Source: a virus. Taken from it: DNA of 64,000 nucleotides. The number at the start of each line of letters is the position of its first letter. The stretch's first letter is position 1. Position numbers and translations under genes: made by a program. Where the stretch lies: positions 43,129-107,128 of the IMG/VR virus record IMGVR_UViG_3300044959_000303. The stretch is one strand, 5' to 3'. Below, one piece after another: positions 1 through 8,228 of the stretch. The notes under the pieces are model-generated. The model was given only the letters and a program-made list of their open reading frames with translations. It was not told the DNA's origin and ran no database searches.

Positions 1-66
1 ATGAATTTTTTTTTTCGATTATCGAAAAATTTTTTTTTTCAAAATAACGACAAAAAAGGTCGGAAA

Positions 67-837
67 ATGGATAGAAAAAATGACAATTTTCGAAACAGGA
101 GAAAAAGAAAAACAAGAAATTATCTCAACAACAACGATCTGCTCGAAGAAATTTCCAAAAGCAAATACACTTTTTGTTCCGTGAAAAATGACAATGAAAA
201 TTACAAAAAATATGATATTGTTCTCGAAAAAAAGGAACAACTTTGTTCGGCAATTTTTTTCGAGGTTCTGGAAGAAAAAGAAAAACTTCATGGAAAAAAA
301 TTTCAAAGAAGTTCCATAGTCATAAGAGTCATGACCGATGAACATATTCCCGAAGAATATTCTTTCGAACATCGAGGAAGAAAAAACAAAGAAAAAAAAT
401 TGAATTTCGATCCATTCAAACATTACATCCTGAATGATGAAGGAGAAATAGAAGAAGTATTGAGATCACATTGGAAGGGTACAATAGAAGATGGTGAATT
501 CAGTATGACACATGGATACATTACGGAAAATCTCGGAAAAATGATAATTCTTCTCGTGGACAGATTTGCACAGAAATCCTCTTTTCGAGGATATTCTTGG
601 GTAGAAGACATAAAAGGAAAAGCAACATTGCATCTTCTGGAATCTGTTTTGAAATTTCGGGAAGTGAAATCGGAAAATCCCTTTGCCTATTTTACTACAA
701 TAATAACAAATTCGTTTCGTCATACATTGAATCAGGAACATAGAAACATAGAAATCAAGACAAAGTTGTCACAACAACAGAACCCGGCATTTCAAACATA
801 CGAACAACAAGCCAAGCAAGATGTCAGTGGAAATTGA
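67..837 (+). CDS. 55: Late-transcription sigma factor, T4 gp55-like
   Basis: Predicted 256-residue phage sigma factor that would direct host RNA polymerase to late promoters. The C-terminal part carries ENPFAYFTTIITNSF, matching the core of T4 gp55-type sigma factors, followed by a polar tail. The N-terminal half is K/R/N-rich and makes the protein longer than T4 gp55. The frame is open to base 1, where there is also an ATG, but the ATG at 67 follows an AAGGT ribosome-binding site at good spacing, so I start there. The stop lies 3 nt before the gp47 ATG. The order 55-47-46 is that of T4, and the ATAAATA late-type boxes elsewhere in the window fit a functioning gp55 system. Confidence 0.8.
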   Translation: MDRKNDNFRNRRKRKTRNYLNNNDLLEEISKSKYTFCSVKNDNENYKKYDIVLEKKEQLCSAIFFEVLEEKEKLHGKKFQRSSIVIRVMTDEHIPEEYSFEHRGRKNKEKKLNFDPFKHYILNDEGEIEEVLRSHWKGTIEDGEFSMTHGYITENLGKMIILLVDRFAQKSSFRGYSWVEDIKGKATLHLLESVLKFREVKSENPFAYFTTIITNSFRHTLNQEHRNIEIKTKLSQQQNPAFQTYEQQAKQDVSGN

Positions 838-840
838 CAA

Positions 841-1887
841 ATGAAAAGATTATTCGATAGAGCAATTGTTTTCGGAGATATACACTTCGGTAACAAGAAC
901 AACAGTTCCATATTCAATGATGATTGTGAAGAATATATCGATTGGCTTCTGAAAGTAAAAGACAAGGTAAAAGCAGACACGTGCATATTTTTGGGAGATT
1001 GGTTTCACAACAGAAGATTCGTAAACGTACAGACGCTCGATTACAGTATGAGAAATCTCGAAAAATTGAATTCCGCTTTCGATCAGATTTTCATGTTGAT
1101 GGGAAATCACGATCTGTATTACAAGGAAAGAAGAGATATAAGTTCTCTCAATCTTGCAAAAAATTATTCGAATGTTGTATTGTTCGACGAAATTCGGGAA
1201 ATTGGTGATTGTCTTTTTGTTCCTTGGCTGATAAACGACGAATGGAAGAAAATCAAGGAATATTCCAAAAAATATGTTTTCGGACATTTCGAGATTCCAA
1301 GATTTCTGATGAATTCCTATGTCGAAATGCCAGATAAGAATGAACTCAACGAAGAGCATTTTTCCCGAAACGAATTCGTTTTTTCCGGACATTTTCACAA
1401 AAGGCAAAGAAGAGGAAACATTCTATACATCGGAAATTGTTTTCCGCACAATTATTCGGACATGGATGATACGGAAAGAGGATTGGTAATTCTGGAGTGG
1501 AACAAGGAACCAAAATTCGTAAATTGGAAAAACATGCCATTTTATACCAAAATCAATCTGTCGGAAGCATTGAACAAAGAATTCGCAAATATTGTCAGAA
1601 AAAAGACTTATATGAAACTTCTGATAGATATCGATCTGTCTTTCGAAGAATCTCTGTATCTGAAAGAAAAATTGATGGAAGATTACAAATGCAGAGAGGT
1701 TCAGTTGATACCAATGAATTTGAAAACAGATGAATTGAATTTCGAAAATTTCGAAGTGAAAACGGTAGATCAGGTTGTAATCGAAGGATTGAAAAATCTG
1801 AAAAACGTCGAATCGAATTACAATGTGGATTTTCTGATAGAAATATATGAAGAATTGAATATAGATGATGAAAGAAAAAATGTATAG
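841..1887 (+). CDS. 47: Recombination endonuclease subunit gp47 (SbcD/Mre11-like)
   Basis: 348-residue calcineurin-like metallophosphoesterase, the nuclease half of the gp46/gp47 complex that resects double-strand ends for recombination-dependent replication. Visible metal motifs in order: GDIHFG (residues 12-17), GDWFHNRR, GNHDLY, GHF and SGHFHK, the Mre11/SbcD set. Length is close to T4 gp47. It begins 3 nt after the gp55 stop and is followed after about 45 nt by its ATPase partner gp46, which supports a co-transcribed operon. Only the C-terminal capping region is poorly recognisable. Confidence 0.95.
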   Translation: MKRLFDRAIVFGDIHFGNKNNSSIFNDDCEEYIDWLLKVKDKVKADTCIFLGDWFHNRRFVNVQTLDYSMRNLEKLNSAFDQIFMLMGNHDLYYKERRDISSLNLAKNYSNVVLFDEIREIGDCLFVPWLINDEWKKIKEYSKKYVFGHFEIPRFLMNSYVEMPDKNELNEEHFSRNEFVFSGHFHKRQRRGNILYIGNCFPHNYSDMDDTERGLVILEWNKEPKFVNWKNMPFYTKINLSEALNKEFANIVRKKTYMKLLIDIDLSFEESLYLKEKLMEDYKCREVQLIPMNLKTDELNFENFEVKTVDQVVIEGLKNLKNVESNYNVDFLIEIYEELNIDDERKNV

Positions 1888-1932
1888 AATTCATCGAAGA
1901 ACATATTCGAAAAAAATATGGATGAATAAATT

Positions 1933-3741
1933 ATGATAAAATTCAAGAAAATGACTCTGAAAAATTTTCTGAGTATAGGTAACAGAGAACAGGTCGTTTT
2001 TCTGGATAACAATTCCTTGACCTTGATTTTGGGAGAAAATGCCGATATTGGTTCGGGTATTGGATCAGGTGCTAGAAACGGAGTTGGAAAATCTGCAATA
2101 ATTCAAGCATTGTGTTATGCAATATACGGAATTCCACTTACTCAGATAAAAAGAGACAATCTGATAAACAAGATCAACAGAAAAAATATGGTGGTAACAT
2201 TGGAATTCGAAAAAAATGGAGTCGAATATTTCATAGAAAGAGGAAGAAAACCGAACTTTCTGAATTTCTATATCGACAAAAGAAAAATAAACAATGTACC
2301 TGAAACCGAAGATGATGAAAATTTCAATTCGAATTCTTCGGAAGAAACCGAAGGTGATTTTCGCTGGACTCAAAAAGAAATTCAGAAAGTTATCGGTATA
2401 AGTATCAATCTGTTTCGTCATTTGATTGCTCTCAATACTTTCACCACGCCTTTTCTATCCATGCCGGTATCTCAACAAAGACAGATTGTGGAAGAACTGT
2501 TCGGAATTACCCGATTGTCGGAAAAAGCAGAACTTCTGAAATTGAAAATCAAGGAAACAAAAGATCGAATAAGAGAAGAGGAAATAAAAATCGAGTCGAT
2601 AAAGACAAGTAACGAAAGAATTCGAAAATCGATAATGGAATTGGAAAACAGATCGAGAATCTGGCAGAAAAATCTGAGTGAAACGTTGAAAAATCTCGAA
2701 AAAGAAATTTCTCTGATGGAAAATTTGAATATAGAAGAAGAAATACGAATTCACGAAGAAAAGCAGAAGTATTTGAAAAATCGGGAATTGTTGGAAAAAA
2801 CAAAAAGCAATTTGAATCATGTCGAAAAAAATATTCTCGAAAATGAAAAAAGATTGAAAAAATCGGAAAATTACAGAAACAGAATTTGTGAAGAAAAATG
2901 TCCCATGTGTGGTCAGAAACTTCACAACAAGGATACCTTGCTCGAAAATCTGGATAGGGAAATTTTCGAACTGAAGAAAAATCTCGAAGAAAATTACAGC
3001 AAAAAAAGAAAATATGAAAAAGAAATCGAGCAATTGTTCATGGATGAAAATATTCTCAATGAAAAAACATTCTACAAGGAAATTTCCGATGCATACAATC
3101 ACAGAATAATATTGCAGAAATTGAAAGAAAGTATGAAAGAAAAAATGAATCAGAAAAATCCTTACGAAGAACAGATAAAAAGTCTCGAAGAAACAGGAAT
3201 ACAGGAAATCGATTTCACGACTTTGAACAATTTGACATATCGAAAAAATCATCAGGAACTTCTGTTGAAACTTCTGATGAACAAAGATTCTTTCATAAGA
3301 AAGAAAATAATGGATCAAAGCCTGAATTATCTGAATTCGAGATTGAAATATTACACAGAATCACTTCAACTTCCGCATCAGGTCAAATTTCTCAATGATT
3401 TGAGTGTGGAAATCAACGAGCTTGGAGTAGACTTCGATTTCGACAATTTGAGTCGTGGTGAAAAAACCCGTTTGATACTTGCTTTGAGTTGGGCATTTCG
3501 TGATGTTTACGAAAGTATGAATGACAATATCAACATCATGTTTATCGACGAATTGATAGACAATGGTCTCGATCAGTTGGGAGTCGAGTCTGCTGTTCTT
3601 CAACTCAAGAAAATATCGACAGAAAACAGAAAAAATATTTTTCTGATTTCGCATCGTGAAGATCTGACAAATCAGGTCGAAAACATATTGTATGTGATCA
3701 AGGAAAATGGATTTACGAATATCTTGACGGAAGAAACATGA
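1933..3741 (+). CDS. 46: Recombination endonuclease subunit gp46 (SbcC/Rad50-like ATPase)
   Basis: 602-residue SMC-type ATPase partner of gp47. The Walker A motif is ARNGVGKS (residues 47-54). Two long coiled coils flank a zinc hook CPMCGQ (near residue 322). The ABC signature LSRGEKTRL is near residue 506 and Walker B IMFIDEL near 538. A loop rich in G/S sits just before Walker A. The stop codon overlaps the start of a 22-codon reading frame (ATGA), suggesting translational coupling. Length and domain order match T4 gp46. Confidence 0.95.
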   Translation: MIKFKKMTLKNFLSIGNREQVVFLDNNSLTLILGENADIGSGIGSGARNGVGKSAIIQALCYAIYGIPLTQIKRDNLINKINRKNMVVTLEFEKNGVEYFIERGRKPNFLNFYIDKRKINNVPETEDDENFNSNSSEETEGDFRWTQKEIQKVIGISINLFRHLIALNTFTTPFLSMPVSQQRQIVEELFGITRLSEKAELLKLKIKETKDRIREEEIKIESIKTSNERIRKSIMELENRSRIWQKNLSETLKNLEKEISLMENLNIEEEIRIHEEKQKYLKNRELLEKTKSNLNHVEKNILENEKRLKKSENYRNRICEEKCPMCGQKLHNKDTLLENLDREIFELKKNLEENYSKKRKYEKEIEQLFMDENILNEKTFYKEISDAYNHRIILQKLKESMKEKMNQKNPYEEQIKSLEETGIQEIDFTTLNNLTYRKNHQELLLKLLMNKDSFIRKKIMDQSLNYLNSRLKYYTESLQLPHQVKFLNDLSVEINELGVDFDFDNLSRGEKTRLILALSWAFRDVYESMNDNINIMFIDELIDNGLDQLGVESAVLQLKKISTENRKNIFLISHREDLTNQVENILYVIKENGFTNILTEET

Positions 3742-3806
3742 GTAGAGAAAATTTCAATCGAAAATCGAAAGGTAAAAAATACAGAAAAAGGAAAAACATG
3801 AAATGA
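3738..3806 (+). CDS. Possible 22-residue basic peptide coupled between gp46 and the next gene
   Basis: A tiny reading frame whose ATG overlaps the gp46 stop (ATGA) and whose TGA overlaps the ATG of the next gene (again ATGA). The product would be about half K/R with no acidic residues except one Glu near the start. The double ATGA arrangement is typical of coupled phage genes, but 22 codons is short and it may simply carry ribosomes from gp46 to the downstream gene. No family recognised. Confidence 0.4.
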   Translation: MSRENFNRKSKGKKYRKRKNMK

Positions 3807-4096
3807 CAGACATAACATTTCTGGAAATACAAAGAAACGAACCTTTTCACAAAATTTACAATTACAAGATTTATACGAATGTAAAAGTATATTGGACTCC
3901 AGAATACGAAAACTGGCATAGCGAAGAAGACAGAAAATGGATGAAAAAAATCGAGTGTCATCTCAAGGCCAAATTTGGAAACAATATCAAATTTCAAGGT
4001 GCAGTAATTTACTGTAAAGATCTTGACGAAGCTTTTCTCGCAAGACTTCTGTGTGGCGAAAAAATTGTCAAAGTGGAAAAGGCAATCATGATATAG
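3803..4096 (+). CDS. Small conserved-looking hypothetical protein
   Basis: 97-residue soluble protein with no recognised family. It begins inside the stop of the upstream 22-codon frame, so it is the last gene of the 55-47-46 operon. The sequence has an aromatic N-terminal half (YNYKIYTNVKVYW) and an alternating hydrophobic middle, with no membrane segment or signal peptide. Its 3' end overlaps the convergent nuclease gene by 11 nt. Position suggests a recombination/replication accessory role, but nothing in the sequence proves this. Confidence 0.7.
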   Translation: MTDITFLEIQRNEPFHKIYNYKIYTNVKVYWTPEYENWHSEEDRKWMKKIECHLKAKFGNNIKFQGAVIYCKDLDEAFLARLLCGEKIVKVEKAIMI

Positions 4097-4610
4097 ATGA
4101 AAGTTTCTGTTCTATGATTTTTCTGTGTGTTTCGAGAAAAGAAGAGAGAGAAACAATGATGTATTTTTCCTGATTGTATTTGTAAATCATGTAATTTCCA
4201 GAAAAAATTTCGAAAGAAAAAAATTTTTCCGGAACTATCGAAAACCAACCCCGATTTGTTATCTTGAAACATATGAACCAGACATTTTTTTCATGTACGA
4301 TATCGAGACATTGTCGAATCCATGAATCGATCGTGGAATTGTTGCCATTGAAAATTTTGAGAAAATTGATGTTTTTGTAATTTTTGCATTCTATGAGAAG
4401 ATTTTCGAATTTATCGGGAGGAATGATATCTCCCTTGAGAACAACTTTCTGTGAATCGTCGATTTTCTTTTCTCTTTTGATGTTTTTTCCACCGAGAAAA
4501 GATCCGCTGTTCGGAACTCGAAGAAAAGGTTTTTCGAAAAAATTCGTCAAAAGAGAACAAAGTTCTCTTTCTCCTCTTTTTCCTTTTTCTTTACTTTTTC
4601 TTCCAGTCAT
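4086..4610 (-). CDS. PD-(D/E)XK nuclease, Holliday-junction-resolvase-like
   Basis: 174 residues. The basic N-terminus (KSKEKGKRGERE) contains the helix-borne Glu typical of archaeal Hjc-like and phage resolvases. The core KGDIIP followed by LLIECK gives the Asp and E-x-K of the PD-(D/E)XK active site. The middle W-I-R-Q-C helix and later beta strands fit the fold. It lies downstream of the baseplate hub genes and converges on the gp46 operon with an 11-nt overlap. I infer a structure-selective or junction endonuclease; a VRR-NUC-type nuclease is the alternative. Confidence 0.65.
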   Translation of the reverse strand: MTGRKSKEKGKRGERELCSLLTNFFEKPFLRVPNSGSFLGGKNIKREKKIDDSQKVVLKGDIIPPDKFENLLIECKNYKNINFLKIFNGNNSTIDSWIRQCLDIVHEKNVWFICFKITNRGWFSIVPEKFFSFEIFSGNYMIYKYNQEKYIIVSLSSFLETHRKIIEQKLSSIS

Positions 4611-4637
4611 TTTTCGATCTTCTGTCTTTTTTTTTTT

Positions 4638-4919
4638 TCATATGAGAGGCATTCCTGTTTTCTTTACCAATTCTATGTGTTCTTTTATGTGTTTTCTTAT
4701 ATTTTTCAATGTCGAGTATGATAAATTCAATGCTTCATTGTAAGAAATCGAACCTCTCATGAACCAGCATATTTCTATAATCTGTTTTTCGATTTTATCA
4801 ACTTCGTTTCTCATCGAATTGACAAGTTCGACAATGGTTTCGGAATTGGAATTCAGGATTTTGTGTCGAAAAAATTTGCGGGATCGTATTGCACCTCCAC
4901 GTCGTATTTTTTGTCGCAT
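4638..4919 (-). CDS. Baseplate hub assembly protein, gp51-like (tentative)
   Basis: Up to 93 residues. The C-terminal half contains EICWFMRGSISYNEALNLS and HIEXXKKTG-like residues, a pattern I associate with small T4-like baseplate-hub assembly or chaperone proteins encoded beside gp26. The annotated start overlaps the gp26-like gene by 67 nt. An internal ATG at 4814, just beyond the gp26 stop, would give a 58-residue protein starting MRNEVDKIEKQ and may be the true start, though neither has a clear ribosome-binding site. Function rests mainly on gene order (26 then 51). Confidence 0.5.
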   Translation of the reverse strand: MRQKIRRGGAIRSRKFFRHKILNSNSETIVELVNSMRNEVDKIEKQIIEICWFMRGSISYNEALNLSYSTLKNIRKHIKEHIELVKKTGMPLI

Positions 4920-5965
4920 TTGTTACATGTTGCTTCCCATTTCGTGGGAACACCAATTTGTAGAACATTTTCGAATTCTTTTTGCACCTTCCTGAATATC
5001 GATGTCGGACAATTCACGAGAAATTCATAAATGAAATCCTTGTCGAAAACTCTCTCTTTTTCCGGTGTAATTATTTCCTTGATTCCTTGTGTCAGAAGAT
5101 ATATGTTCATATCGGCAATTTTTGTCACTGTTTCCTGTATGATTTTCTTTTTTTCTTCATCATTCATTTTTTCATTGTTCAATACCTGTAGAACTTTGGC
5201 TTCTTCGAACATGAGAAGTTCGAAATAAACCATATTTTCATAAGTGATGGGTTCGAATATCAATGTCAGAGAATCGATTTGTGCACAAGGTATGTCTTCG
5301 AAAAATGTCATATTGCTCAAAATTATGTCCAGATCTATGACAAAATTGTTCATCGTTCCACAATGTGGACATGTCGAGGTCATTTTCATTTGTGATCCAT
5401 AGCTGCAATTTCTTATCGCTACAAGAATTGCATTTACATCGTTGATTACGATTTTTCTCAAATCTTTTATCGACGGACAACAGCTTTTGAATACTTCTTC
5501 CAAAGCTTTTCCATTCAGTAATGCATCCGGATTTCTCAACCAGATTTCGTCTCTGGCAGTCAATGGAAAAATCTGAACTTCTCCATTGATCGAAAAATCG
5601 ACCATATCAGGCTCGTAGAAAATTCCCATTGTCGGAAGTTTTATGGAGATACCGGGTTTTCGAAAGTATTTTTGCAAAGGATTGGAATTTTTCTTTTCTT
5701 CGAAAGAATCGTTTCGAGGAAAAAATTTTGTCGGTGGCATTCGAAAATTTTCGATTTTCTTTTTCGGTTCTATGAATGACAAATCTTCTGCGTGTGTATT
5801 TTCAGCATTTTCATCGAAATTTTCAGAATTTTCAATATCATCGAGAGAAATATCTTTTCTTTCGATTTGCCCGACTTTTTTATTCAATGAATTTTTTCCA
5901 ATTCTTTCTGCCTGTTCTTGCAAAAATCTCTTCAGATTTTCCGCCGTTTCTCTTTCTCTGTCCAT
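4853..5965 (-). CDS. 26: Baseplate hub subunit, T4 gp26-like
   Basis: 370 residues. The first 110 are charged and disordered. The remainder matches the T4 baseplate hub family: LPTMGIFY, then a GEVQIFPLTARDEIWL-type block and DALLNGKALEEV, followed by a CPHCG zinc-ribbon half and a second C-x-x-C near the C-terminus (CNKCDKKY). The protein would sit in the hub of the contractile-tail baseplate. It is longer than T4 gp26 (208 residues) because of the N-terminal extension. Spacing to the divergent 704-residue gene is about 130 nt, leaving room for divergent promoters. Confidence 0.8.
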   Translation of the reverse strand: MDRERETAENLKRFLQEQAERIGKNSLNKKVGQIERKDISLDDIENSENFDENAENTHAEDLSFIEPKKKIENFRMPPTKFFPRNDSFEEKKNSNPLQKYFRKPGISIKLPTMGIFYEPDMVDFSINGEVQIFPLTARDEIWLRNPDALLNGKALEEVFKSCCPSIKDLRKIVINDVNAILVAIRNCSYGSQMKMTSTCPHCGTMNNFVIDLDIILSNMTFFEDIPCAQIDSLTLIFEPITYENMVYFELLMFEEAKVLQVLNNEKMNDEEKKKIIQETVTKIADMNIYLLTQGIKEIITPEKERVFDKDFIYEFLVNCPTSIFRKVQKEFENVLQIGVPTKWEATCNKCDKKYDVEVQYDPANFFDTKS

Positions 5966-6098
5966 ATTTGCTCCTTTATGTGATTTTTCACGAATCGTAA
6001 AATGATGAAATCATTTTTCATAAAATGATATTATTATGTTTCGGCATTAAATATATATTGAATTATTTGAAAAAAATTTACAAAAAAGAAAAAAACCA

Positions 6099-8213
6099 AT
6101 GTCGGATCAGAATCTGGACAGAATCATAGATATTCTGGAAAAATTGAAAGAAATTCCTCGTATCAAGGAAGAACAGAAAAAATTGCTCGAAGATATAAAA
6201 AAATCTCTGGTTTCCGAAAGTCAGGACATTCATGAAAATTTCGAAAATGCAAATCGTTCCGTAGAGGAAACTCGAAAAAATCTGAACTCTTTGTTGAGAA
6301 TCAGTTTTTCTTTTGTAAACGTGATTCGAAATGTCATTCGAAAATTCACCAATCTCAAAGAAAGTTTGGATCAATTTTCGAGATCGGTAGCAAGATATTC
6401 GGAAAAAACACAAAGTTTGGTAGAAAGTCCGTTCGAAAATTTCAAATCATTTACGGAAAGTTTGCCGATCATAGGAGGATTTTCGATTGCATTTTTCAAA
6501 ATTTACGAAATGTTCGACGATCTTGCGAACGCTTATTCGAATGCGGCAAAAAGCGGTGTGATTTTTTCCAAAACCATTGAACAGATTTATGCCGATTCGA
6601 GAGATTTGGTAATGACTCTACCAGAATTTGCAAATTTTCTGGCGAAATATGCGAACATAGTCAATCGAGGTAACAGAGAATTCATCAATTATCTCGATAT
6701 TTCGATGAAAACATCGGACAGATTGTTGAGTTTTGGTTACGATCTGGAAACTCTGAGAGAAAGTGCAGCACAATTTCTGGTCATTCAGAGAAATCTTGGA
6801 TTTTTGAGAAGAATCAATGCCGAAGAACAATCGAAACTTTTTTCGACAACAATCGAAAATTTTTATTCTGCATCGAAACGACTTGGCATAGCGGCTACTG
6901 AAATTCTGCAAAGTCTGGAAAAACTTTCAGAAGATCCGGAAGCAAGAGTTGCTTTGCGAAAATTGGGACAGAGAGGACAGGAAATATTGGCGGTACTGGA
7001 AAAAGAAGCTCCCAATTTGCAAAAACTTCTGACTCAAGCCATAGTGAGAGGTGGTTTGGAAAGAGCGGATGATTATGCTCTTTTTGCCACTACAGAAATA
7101 TCCCCCATGATAGCTGAAATATATTCGATGATATTGTCCAATCGAGGATCCTTGAATTCACTTCTGGACCTGATAAGAAGCAATTCCGATGTTCTCAGTA
7201 GAAATATGCAATTGTTCGCATTGATGGGACAGGATCATATCGTGAACATTTTGAACGAACTCGATATTTTTTCGAAAAAGACTCTCGATACAATTGAATC
7301 TTCCGAAGAAAACATGGGCGAAGAATTTGCAAAACAGGTTGTTCTGGCAAGAAATCGTGTTCGGGCAACAATCGCAGATGTAAGTTCCGAAATCATAAGA
7401 AGACTTTCGGAAATAGGAAATGTTTCCGAACTGATTTCGAATTATCTCATAAAAATTACAAAAATTACGACAGATATGGCGAAAAGTACTTTGTGGCTGG
7501 ATTTGTTGGAAGGTTTTTCACAGGCTGCAACGAAACTCGTTTCTGCAATAGTGAATCTTTCAGATAAAATTGCCGGAATTTTCGGTTTGAACGGTACCAT
7601 ATATCAAGCCATAGTCGCGGGAATTCTTCTGTTTCTGCCAAAAGGACTGAACAGAATTTTTCAATCTCTTGGTGGTGCTTTTCTGGCAAATTATTCTTCT
7701 TCTTTCGGTTCTGCAATTTTGAGACCTATCATGAATTTAATGAATTATATTCTGTCGAGTACGAAAAGAACTTTTCTCGCTCTTGTCACTGGCATGTTTG
7801 CAGCATCGGGTTTGAGTAATCTTTTTGGCAATCTTTTTCCGGAAGAAAATTCGGAGCAAGCAACCGAAACGAAATCATTGTCACAAAACATTCCGTCAAC
7901 TTCGACGGAACCGACCACAATTCCGAATATCTCGAATCCGTCTGTAGCCGGTTCTCCTGTCACTGGTGCCGAAATTGCAAAAACTCCATTGATCACACCA
8001 TCTGTAACAAAAACTCTGGAATCCGAAAGCAGTGTAAATCCCGAGGCTTCTTTGGCAAAAAGCATGGAAGAGCTTTCGAACATAATGAAACAGATCAATT
8101 CGATGCACGAAAGAATCAAGGAAGCCAATGAAAGAAAGCTCCAGTTGTTGCAGAAAATGACAAAAACACAAGAATCTGTGAACGAAAGTATTTCCAATAT
8201 GATTTCACCGTAG
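6099..8213 (+). CDS. Large virion structural protein, tape-measure-like (paralog of next gene)
   Basis: 704 residues, largely alpha-helical. Residues 1-100 form a charged coiled coil starting LDRIIDILEKLKE. The centre has hydrophobic segments (GGFSIAFFKIYEMF; IYQAIVAGILLFLPKG) and the C-terminal quarter is S/T/P-rich before a final helix. It shares an N-terminal pattern (LDRI..LEK..E) and a central block (L..YG/FGY..ETL....F) with the 797-residue protein that follows 15 nt later, so the two are paralogs. Position between hub genes and portal, size and hydrophobic middle suggest a tape-measure or internal virion protein. No catalytic motif seen. Confidence 0.55.
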   Translation: MSDQNLDRIIDILEKLKEIPRIKEEQKKLLEDIKKSLVSESQDIHENFENANRSVEETRKNLNSLLRISFSFVNVIRNVIRKFTNLKESLDQFSRSVARYSEKTQSLVESPFENFKSFTESLPIIGGFSIAFFKIYEMFDDLANAYSNAAKSGVIFSKTIEQIYADSRDLVMTLPEFANFLAKYANIVNRGNREFINYLDISMKTSDRLLSFGYDLETLRESAAQFLVIQRNLGFLRRINAEEQSKLFSTTIENFYSASKRLGIAATEILQSLEKLSEDPEARVALRKLGQRGQEILAVLEKEAPNLQKLLTQAIVRGGLERADDYALFATTEISPMIAEIYSMILSNRGSLNSLLDLIRSNSDVLSRNMQLFALMGQDHIVNILNELDIFSKKTLDTIESSEENMGEEFAKQVVLARNRVRATIADVSSEIIRRLSEIGNVSELISNYLIKITKITTDMAKSTLWLDLLEGFSQAATKLVSAIVNLSDKIAGIFGLNGTIYQAIVAGILLFLPKGLNRIFQSLGGAFLANYSSSFGSAILRPIMNLMNYILSSTKRTFLALVTGMFAASGLSNLFGNLFPEENSEQATETKSLSQNIPSTSTEPTTIPNISNPSVAGSPVTGAEIAKTPLITPSVTKTLESESSVNPEASLAKSMEELSNIMKQINSMHERIKEANERKLQLLQKMTKTQESVNESISNMISP

Positions 8214-8228
8214 AAATGTGAGTGGAAA

